64,000 nucleotides of DNA from Portulaca oleracea. Its lineage: Eukaryota; Streptophyta; Magnoliopsida; Caryophyllales; Portulacaceae. Every line of letters starts with the position of its first letter. The stretch's first letter is position 1. Made by a program: the position numbers and the translations under genes. The stretch covers positions 1,681,501-1,745,500 of the forward strand of contig CM055871.1 in NCBI GenBank assembly GCA_029582165.1. The letters are read 5' to 3'. Below are positions 56,174 through 64,000 of this stretch, one piece after another. The notes beneath the pieces are model-generated. The model made no database searches. It was not told where the DNA came from and saw nothing but the letters and a program-made list of their open reading frames with translations.

Positions 56174-57622
56174 TAATAATAATACCTGGAGAAACAAACA
56201 CCAGACAGTACTAAGATGGCATTCATTTCATTCTGATGATCAAATAGTTGCATATTGGACACTCAATTTCAATTTATACATGGAAAGAAAAACCAAAACA
56301 TTGTTAATAAGTGACAGCACAATTGTTGTAACTTTGTTCCGAAACTGTTGTAGAATATCCCCGCGTTGTAACTTTGTAACCTTGTTTCACCATTGAAAGT
56401 TACTGTATTGCATCAACTTTTTGAAATATAAAACATTTGGATTGCTAAGATTGTTCGCTTTGCATTTTGGCTAAAATAGTCTGCGGAATCATGTGATTTA
56501 AAGTCTGTGTGATTGTGATTGAGATTGAGATTGGATTGCGAGAAGTGCAGATGCTTGCCACCACTTCAGTGAAGCAACCCACGTACGGATATGTGGATTG
56601 TAATTGTCACGTCACATATTTCTTCTTGATCTAACAATTGGACTAATTTCAGGTTGGGTTATATTCGAGTGTAAGTTGGATTTAATTTGTGTCTGATAAG
56701 CTTGTCTTGCAAAAATACGAAATTTTGGTGAGTTTGGGTTATTTGGGGTCGATTGATTTTGACATTATTGAGTTTGGGTTGGTCATTTTGGTTGGATTAA
56801 TTACTTAATTTTGTTGGTCTGAGCAAGAATGCAGTGGAGTTACAACTTAGAGAAAATTATACATGTTTTTTTTTTTCCCGGTCCGTCAAAGGTCAAATTA
56901 TCTACGTTCATTCTTTCAACAACATTGATTATAAAATTTATTATGGAAATAACTAAATTATCATTAATGTGGTTATAAAATTTTATTGTGCAAATGATTA
57001 AATTATCTATATAAGTATGAATACATGGTTATTCTCTCTTTTTATTTTTTTTAAGGTAAATATGTTATTGTTCTCACGACAACAAATGAGTCACCCATCA
57101 ACATGAGATAAATTGCTATTGCTATGGAATAATATTTATATAAAGATTTATATGCCAATCAAATACTATTTTGTGTTATCATTAATAAGCTTTACATGTC
57201 AAAGTAAGTATCGAATAGAATAGGATAAGTATGACTTATCAATTTCACAATTTTCAAGTAAGAAAAACCGTAGAAAAAGTCAAACCTAGATTGAGACTTG
57301 AGAGCTTGGAAGATAGGGTTGGGGAGTAGGCTAGTAGCCCCTTGACTTCAATTACTTTATTATGAATAAAATTATCTAATTTTATTTTTCTATTTCTCCT
57401 ATCTTTATTAATAATCGTACATTGTGCCGGAGATTAGTGACAAATTGCTGCCGTGCAATTGCAGTATGTTGCTTATAACTTTTATGCTGTTGTGGTACTT
57501 TGGTAAGTCATTACTTTATTGTGTTGTTGTTTATATTATGCCTATTAAGTTTTATTGTATAAGTAATCAAACCCTATCTTCCAAGCTAACAATTTTCACC
57601 TAAGAAAAATTTGATTACTTAA
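56174..57622. other. 3' UTR of the OTU gene and gene-free spacer
   Basis: The 3' UTR probably ends within about 250 bp of the stop, where AAATATAAAAC and AT-rich signals occur near 56425. The rest is AT-rich with no gene. GATTGAGATTGAGATTGGATT near 56518 is a short repeat. Confidence 0.4.
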
Positions 57623-57856
57623 GCCGTATTCTATACTACGGTATTTTGCGGTAAGGTGTGGTGGAATTGTGGTGGGGTTTGGTGGAATTGTGCTAGATTA
57701 TTGGTATGTGGGGTAGGTGAGGAGAGAGAATGTAAAAAGTAGAGGAGAAAAGTGAGGAGAAAAAAAAGTAATGATTTGCGGTGAAATGTGGTGGGTTGTG
57801 GCAAACTGCGGTACCGTGTGGAACCGCAGTTTGCCAACCGCAGTATAGAACACGGC
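57623..57856. mobile_element. PIF/Harbinger-type MITE, 3-bp TTA duplication
   Basis: TTA lies on both sides of inverted ends AGCCGTATTCTATACTACGG and its near inverse ..CCGCAGTATAGAACACGGCC. TGCGGTA words recur. Non-coding; related sequence at 17885-18025. Confidence 0.75.
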
Positions 57857-57939
57857 CTTATACTGTGTATCATATCCCTTGTCTGGGGGTGAGTTTATTT
57901 TCCCCCAGTTTGTTTGCTTCATTCTGCGTTGAGTGGTAG

Positions 57940-58440
57940 TAGACCTGTGGACGGGTTTCAGGTCGGACGTATATCAGGTTCAGGTAAATACGGGGCGGGT
58001 GTATTCTAGGTTCGGGTAAATACGGGCAGTGTATTATGGTTTCGGGTCAACCAACGGGTTATGATTGCGACCTTTTCGTTTTTTCTTTTTAAAAAATTTT
58101 CTCTAAATATTATTTTTTGTACAGTCTACATAATAAATTATGATTATCTTCTAGTAACGATTGATTATTGTAACTATTTTAACTTAAATTAAAGAAATAA
58201 CAAATAAATGAGTCGCGCTTATAATTTAATAATTAAAAATTCCAATAAAAAGTCACAAATTCTAATGAAGTTGAACTTAAAAAATTATTTTTTTGGGTCA
58301 AACGGACGAGTCAGGTTCGACTCGCTATTTTTCGGGTTCGGTGTATATCGGGTTTAGTTGAGAAAATCATGTTCAAAACTCAAAAATTTCAGGTGAGTTT
58401 GGGTCGGATTATCGAGTCGGGTCAAAAATTGTCAGGTCTA
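57940..58440. mobile_element. hAT-type MITE, 501 bp
   Basis: TAGACCTG at the left and CAGGTCTA at the right are inverted ends. AGTGGTAG and AGTGGTTG lie outside, a 7 of 8 match. Many CGGGT/GGGTC words inside. Confidence 0.75.
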
Positions 58441-59284
58441 AGTGGTTGGGACTAGGGAGTTGTTCCCTCTCCCTCATATATTTTCGTATTATGAATGTAA
58501 ATGGTAAAGACTAGTACAAAATGAGAGATTGTTACAGATCATTCACTTACAACCACCTTGGTGTGAAGGTTGAGCATGTTATGATCAGCATATTCATCAA
58601 TCCCACAATTTTCATCTAATCGATCGAAAAGTTTTACTTTCATTAAGATCTAAACCTTGGTGTGAAGGTTGGATGATTGATATAGTTGACACTTACAACC
58701 ACCTCTTTGATTAGGTGCATCATACATACATAACACCGGTAATTAAAAAGTGAAATATTTATTACTATTAAGTTTTTAAAATTCTAGTTACCAATTAAAT
58801 TAATAACTCAATAAAATTATTAGTAGAGCAATTTGGGGAATTATGGTGGTTTAGTTTGGCGTTGAAATACCTCGGTCGTTTTTATTTATTTATCATTTAG
58901 GAAATTGTATTAAAAACTTTGATCGTTATATATTAATTTGTATCATACAAAGTTGATGTCATTAGATTCGTAATGAAAAATATTATTTAAAAAGTATAAT
59001 ATTATATTTTTTAATAAAAATTTTAAAATTTATTGACTAAATATTAACACTGAAAATCGTAAATGAAAGATATAAAAAAAAAATATAAGGAGTAGTTTAA
59101 TCGATGATAAGTAAGATGGCACTAGAAAAAGGTGATTTTGTTAATATATATTCCGAGGGAGCACGAGTGGGTGTGGCAGAGGATGGATGGGTTGCATGTG
59201 TGTGTGAATGTGCGTGCTCCTCCACCAACGCATTTCATGCTAAATTTTGCTCTCTTGTTTTTATTTCCATATTTCAATCAAATA
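58441..59284. other. Gene-free spacer
   Basis: CACCTTGGTGTGAAGGTTG-type words repeat at 58556 and 58653. Short open frames at 59104-59314 look random. No gene. Confidence 0.35.
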
Positions 59285-59534
59285 CTACCTTTGTCTTTGA
59301 TTAATTGTCCATAAAATTACTTTTATGATATCAAAAAATATAAAAAATAGAGTAAAAATTTTGTATATTTTCAAAAATGTCCTTGAAAATATTCTTGAAA
59401 AGATGCAAAAAAAAACATTTATAAAGGATATAATGAGAATTATAGTTATTAAAAATGTAAAAATTAAATAATTAGACAAATAAAAGGAGACAAAAAAATT
59501 AGTTAATTGGATAAATAAAAAGGGACAAAGTCAG
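59285..59534. mobile_element. Stowaway MITE, 250 bp
   Basis: CTACCTTTGTCTTTGATTAATTG at the left and AATTGGATAAATAAAAAGGGACAAAGTCAG at the right are inverted-type ends with TA outside both. Non-coding. Confidence 0.82.
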
Positions 59535-59807
59535 TACTTAACTAATGAGAGAGAAAGATGTATAATGTAGACATGGATTACTATATATTTTGATAATGTT
59601 AGTTGTTGTTCATGCAGAGCATTTGTCGCTGGTGTATGTTATCTAAGATCCATGCAAAACAGCATCCGAGGGAGGTTTCACGTTGCCTTCTCATCCTTCA
59701 CGTACATTACGCATGTGAATTTTGGATTACTCATGCCAACCCAACTTTTCAATTTCTTTTTCTATCATATTTCAATTTTTGTAATAATTGTAAGTAATTA
59801 TCAATAG

Positions 59808-60262
59808 GGGTGGGCAATGATCGGGGTTTCATAGGGTCAAGAAGGTCGTACTCTAAAAAATAAGGGTTGTCGATCAAAGGGTTGGGTCGGTTAAGGGTCG
59901 GGTCATTAACAAACCGGCCCATTTCACAATGTTTAAGGGTCGGTGAATCGACCGGACCAGGTCAGCCTACGATAATTCAAAATAAATAACTTTTTCTATT
60001 ATTTCAGATGTTAACCTTATTTAAATATATTATTAATTCTCCACATTAAATAATAATTAGCATAATTACTTATTTTGTATAAATATACTTAATTTTAACT
60101 TTAGGGTCAAACGGGTCGACCTATGGGCTGACCCTTATTCATACTAAAAAGCCCTGACCCGACCCATTACTATGAAGGGCCAACCTTGACCTGACCCGAC
60201 CCTACATGACTGATGGGTCGACCATGACCCGACCCGTTAATAATTTAGAAAAATCGAATTCT
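59808..60262. mobile_element. hAT-like non-autonomous element
   Basis: Starts TAGGGGTGGGCAATGATCGG, a common hAT terminus. The right end CTAACCATCTCTGA is a divergent inverse. Many GGGTCG/CGACCC words lie inside. No clear target duplication. Confidence 0.5.
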
Positions 60263-60439
60263 AACCATCTCTGATTTTTGTATGTCAATAATATTTATTT
60301 TATTTTTATATTTTAGTGGAATACTATGATGTCAAGTAGGAGTGACTCGGTGGTGGAAAGCTGATATTTACTAACAGGAATGTGTTTGCCATGTCAACTT
60401 TTCATAGAGTCACCGCCACTTGACTCGGGTCACAAAATA

Positions 60440-60543
60440 CAATTATATTTTTTTTTTGGACCAGCAAAATATAAAAATAAGATATAGAGATTGTTGGCAT
60501 ACAAAAACTGAAGGTTACGATTAATATTAGAATCCAATTTTCC
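60440..60543. mobile_element. Fragment of the Mutator-type MITE family
   Basis: AATATTAGAATCCAATTTTCC matches the outer end of the family at 3067-3594, next to TTTTTTTTGGACCAGCAAAATA, which resembles its inner part. Only one end remains. Confidence 0.55.
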
Positions 60544-61383
60544 ATAATATGTAATGAAACTAGCATTCAAGGGGTGGTTGGCCACCAAACAAATACAAAG
60601 GACCCTCTAATCAAATCGCATATATTGGATGTAGTTTATGTATCTTTTCATAAATTTAATTTTATACAATTTATATGCCACATTATACTTTTACTATTCA
60701 ATTATATCTTATTATGATTTGCTGTAATAATATAATTTTTAATTATCTTATGCAAATACAAAACACTTAGAAAATGTCTTGTAAGATGTAATAAGACTCT
60801 TATAATTTTTATATAATACTTTTACTCCATACATATTTAAGGGAAATTCCAGGAAAATAGACTTTTCATCATTGATCAATCAATAAGACTTTCTAAATTT
60901 CTTAAGCTAAACAGTGACATTTTCTGGTTCTTAAGATGTCCCAGTTCCACTTTAGTCTGTGTAATAATTCTTGAGAGAAAAAAAAAATAAAAAAAATCAG
61001 CCACTCTTTCCCTCTTCCTTTTTCATGAAAATCCCAAATTAATTTTTTTAAATTCTCCGTAAGGGGTTATCATCCATCATAATTATTGATAGTACACAAG
61101 CCACAATATTAATTTTTATAGACTTTCAGCAGTTTGATATTAGACACTTGGATAGTTATTTCGACAAAATTTCTATCCAAAATTTCTATCCAAAAGTTTC
61201 TTTCTCACATTCAGTGCGAGTTTTGTTCAATTCTTGCTTTGATGCAGGCCTAGTAGAGTTGAGATAGTTGGGTAAATTATATAAATTTTACTAGTTTCTT
61301 CTAAAGATGATTCAACAATGAAAGTACACATAGTTTTATCTCGGTGATCTTTGTATCATACGACTTTTTTCCAATTCCTATAA

Positions 61384-61700
61384 CACTACTAAAAATATGT
61401 GTATTACCAACCACTTTTTTCCAACCAATTTAAAATGGTTGGAAAAACTATCTATTTTAGCAACCATTTCATATTCCAACTATTTTTCAAAACTTTTGTA
61501 GGAAAAAGGGTTGGAAATTCCAACCACTTTTGTTAAAATGGTTGAAATTTTTTCCTATCATTCTTTTTCCTACTATTTGAAATTAATTGGCTGGAAAAAC
61601 GGTTAGTAATCCAACCATTTTTTCCAACCATTTTCAAACAGTAAGAAAAAGGATGGTCGGAAAATTTCCAACCATTTTAGCAAAAGTGGTTTGATCACTT
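61384..61700. mobile_element. CACTA-type end with sub-terminal repeats
   Basis: CACTACTAAAAATATGTG is a CACTA-like terminus. It is followed by many short inverted units of TTCCAACCATTTT and AAAATGGTTGGAA. The opposite TAGTG end is not seen. Non-coding. Confidence 0.55.
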
Positions 61701-63148
61701 TTTGCAAGTGCAAGGCCAAGACTGAATTACAACCTGGAACACTGTCAATCAACAATGCTTACAATGGTAATGGGAAGTTTTAATTTTGGAATGGAAAAAA
61801 TAAAGTTCAGAAAAAAAAATTTGCTTTTGAGTTCCATTAATGGAAAGAGGGAAGAAGGCGGAGTGGAAGAATAAAGGTATTTCGGTCATTTAACAAAACT
61901 GATGGCCAGAAAAACACCTAATAATTACTAACACAAAAATTAAGGATACCTAGAAATAAGTTTTAAAAAGTTGGGCTATCGAAAAATATTTTCTCCAAAT
62001 ATTGGGGGTACCTCACAGTAATAATCCATCACAACCAGATCAATATCAATAGAAAGATTTGAAGGGAACCCATGAGATAATAGTATGTAAAACTCCATAA
62101 AAGCAGCTATCAACTTAACCTCATAAATGGAATAAAAGCGAGAGAAACACTCTTATGGAGTTGTCAAGATTCATGAGGATTGGCCACACCAAACTTAAGT
62201 TTATTTTTTGAGATTAAAAAAAATGAAAAAAGTTGTATGAACACGTACGCAGGACAATTTAATGTCTAACAAATTGACAATGCTTGTAATTTATTTTCTT
62301 TTAGGGTGTCTTTGGTGGGAGGAAATTCGTTCATGGACCATGATAACCATCTTGACTCAACATGGTTCTTAACCATCTTGAATTGTTCATATTTCATATT
62401 TTTGTAATTTTTATTAATATTTTCTTTAATAATTGTATATATTTATCAATTATAATAATATAATACTTATTAGCTAGGTGAAAAAATATAATTATAGCCT
62501 AATTTTATCAATCATAGTAGAAAATCCACATTTTATACATAGTTTTATATTTATGAAATAAATATAATTAAATAATTATTTTTAAATTGTTTATAAGGTT
62601 TAATAACCCTAAAAATAATGAAACGTACCTTTAAAATGATTTAAATACACTTACATTTCATTTTATTAGTGATTTAGAAGAAATGCAAGATGGTTAAGAG
62701 TCATCTTGTGTCAAGATGTTTATCATTTTGGTTCATTTTTTCAGAATTTTTTTTTTCTATTTAGGTGATTGGCGGCCAAAAAATGTGGTAAATCATTTTT
62801 GGTAAAAATTATTTTTCCCCCTTCTTTTATAAACTATTTTTTTATATCTAATCTTAAGAAAATCCAATTTCACGCTCCATGTTACCTTTCATAGTCCAAA
62901 TTCCTCCCCCGCATTCGATCATATCTTTATTGGAAATAATTCATTTTTCATCCACATCTTTCTCATTCGTTGGACCCTCCTTTCTATTTCTTTTTTTTTT
63001 CTCTCTCATCTAGTCCAAGAGAGGTACATACATATATATCTACCAAACAAATGAAATTATTACCTAAACACTTATACTTAGTATTTTTCAGGAAAATTAT
63101 TTTACAAAGAAAACCATTTTTCAGGAAATTGATTTTTACTTACGGTAA
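61701..63148. other. Gene-free AT-rich spacer
   Basis: Homopolymer-rich DNA without a gene. Repeated AACCATCTTGA words at 62350 and 62380 are minor. Confidence 0.4.
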
Positions 63149-63438
63149 GACCCCGTTCTTTTTTTATGGTGGGTTCGTTTGCGGTTCCACACCGCACCGC
63201 GGATTTTTAATTTCCACCACAACTCACCACAACTTTCTAATTCCCTTTTTATTAAAAATGAAAATTTTTCAAATAAAGAATCAAAACTTTCACTTTATTT
63301 TCACTTACCATTATTTTTAAATTAAAATATACCAACTCACCTTCTATTATTTCCACCATATTTTCTATATTCTATCATAAATTTTTATATTTCACCATAA
63401 CATAACCAACCACACCACCATAAAAAAAGAACATGACC
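63149..63438. mobile_element. Tourist-type MITE, 290 bp
   Basis: TAA flanks both ends (63146-63148 and 63439-63441). GACCCCGTTCTTTTTTTATGG and its near inverse CCATAAAAAAAGAACATGACC are the ends. This fits PIF/Harbinger (Tourist). The window start (1-222) holds a truncated inverted relative. Confidence 0.82.
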
Positions 63439-64000
63439 TAACTATGCCTTGGGATGATTATGGAAAGCAAAAAATGGGGGGCCTGTATTCCTTTTCAAGT
63501 CCCATGTGGGTGAGGAGCCAGAAAACGTAGATACACAATACCGGCGAAATAAAAAAGGAAAAAAGGGACACCAACTTTGGAGCCACACAAATACATCTGA
63601 TTATTCTGATATGACATTTGTGATGGGGATATGTTTTATATAGTCAGGACTAAGGTTTGTATATTTCTCAAAAATATTGATGGACCCATTCATATTTTCA
63701 AACATAAGAAGTCCAATCCAAGATTTTGGATGAAATAGGACACTGGAATGAAGTGGTCCTTTTGAATCCACATCTATTATTTATCATTATCATTATCATT
63801 ATTTTTGGACAATGAAATATCTACTTATCAAAGCACTCAAAGGACTGGATATAATGTTCCTCATTGTTTCAATCAACTATTTGATGAAAGTTACTACACT
63901 ATTCATACTAGTCCTTTTAGTTGTTTAGGCTTTTTGGCTTACATATCCACTAGTTTTAATTTGCATGCAATGTGTATAAGAAGATATTATAAAATTATAT
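63439..64000. other. Gene-free spacer to the window end
   Basis: No feature that I recognise. A short TTATCATTATCATTATCATTA repeat lies near 63782. Confidence 0.4.

Noticed and set aside
59104..59314. Two overlapping frames starting at 59104 and 59132
   Set aside because: Short, no domain, no conserved start context, overlapping in different frames.
1..64000. CRISPR arrays, operons, phage or bacterial defence genes
   Set aside because: No regularly spaced direct repeats with unique spacers and no prokaryotic gene organisation. Introns and transposon types are those of a plant.

Overview
This is a window of a eudicot-type plant nuclear genome. Three intron-containing genes of plant type are present, with canonical GT..AG splice sites and plant-specific families. 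They sit in AT-rich DNA packed with plant transposons: L1-like LINEs, Ty1/copia and Ty3/gypsy pieces, Stowaway, Tourist, hAT and Mutator-type miniature elements, a Helitron candidate and many TA/AAT microsatellites. There are no prokaryotic operons, CRISPR arrays or rRNA. The exact species cannot be named from sequence alone.

The three intact genes are: (1) a TruA/PUS1-type tRNA pseudouridine synthase, + strand 15014-16510, 2 exons, 473 aa; (2) a SWI1/DYAD/AMEIOTIC1-family gene, - strand 20331-23694, 8 coding exons, 591 aa; (3) an OTU-domain deubiquitinase of the OTU2/yeast Otu1 type, + strand coding 48596-56173, 8 coding exons, 208 aa, with long transposon-filled introns. They look like unrelated housekeeping or meiotic genes, and nothing links them in one pathway. 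Broken host-gene pieces are also present: first exons of a PTPMT-like phosphatase (4342-4701, -) and of COG6 (4909-5172, +), and a PDX2 glutaminase fragment carried inside a Mutator-like element (45152-45503, -).

Layout. 1-4.1 kb: Tourist fragment, decayed LINE, compound microsatellites flanking a Mutator-type MITE, a second LINE 3' end. 4.1-5.6 kb: divergent host gene fragments cut by a foldback scar and by a copia LTR. 6.6-9.2 kb: MITE, gypsy gag fragment and 1.28-kb LTR. 9.2-10.9 kb: 366-bp tandem repeat in a foldback-type element. 10.9-12.4 kb: LINE with an internal inversion, then MITE and Stowaway. 13.7-14.6 kb: foldback element with GC-rich hairpins. 15-16.5 kb: pseudouridine synthase. 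17-19.5 kb: MITEs and an RNase H relic. 20.3-24 kb: SWI1-like gene. 24.4-25.3 kb: Stowaway with a nested element. 25.9-29 kb: Helitron candidate. 29.5-37.5 kb: foldback element containing a copia retrotransposon that itself contains a probable solo LTR. 38.8-42.6 kb: foldback element containing a LINE. 42.8-44.2 kb: two Mutator-type MITEs. 44.6-46.2 kb: Pack-MULE. 46.3-47.1 kb: MITE cluster. 47.3-56.4 kb: OTU gene. 56.5-64 kb: gene-free DNA with hAT, PIF, Stowaway and CACTA-like elements.

The most noteworthy items are the Pack-MULE with an 8-bp target duplication carrying PDX2 and other host-like pieces, a LINE whose head-to-head arrangement is the signature of twin priming, a foldback family that carries short minisatellite-like iterations and hosts other elements, and a chimeric COG6/retroelement reading frame. 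All gene structures here were joined by eye from splice sites and remembered family sequences; no database search was possible.
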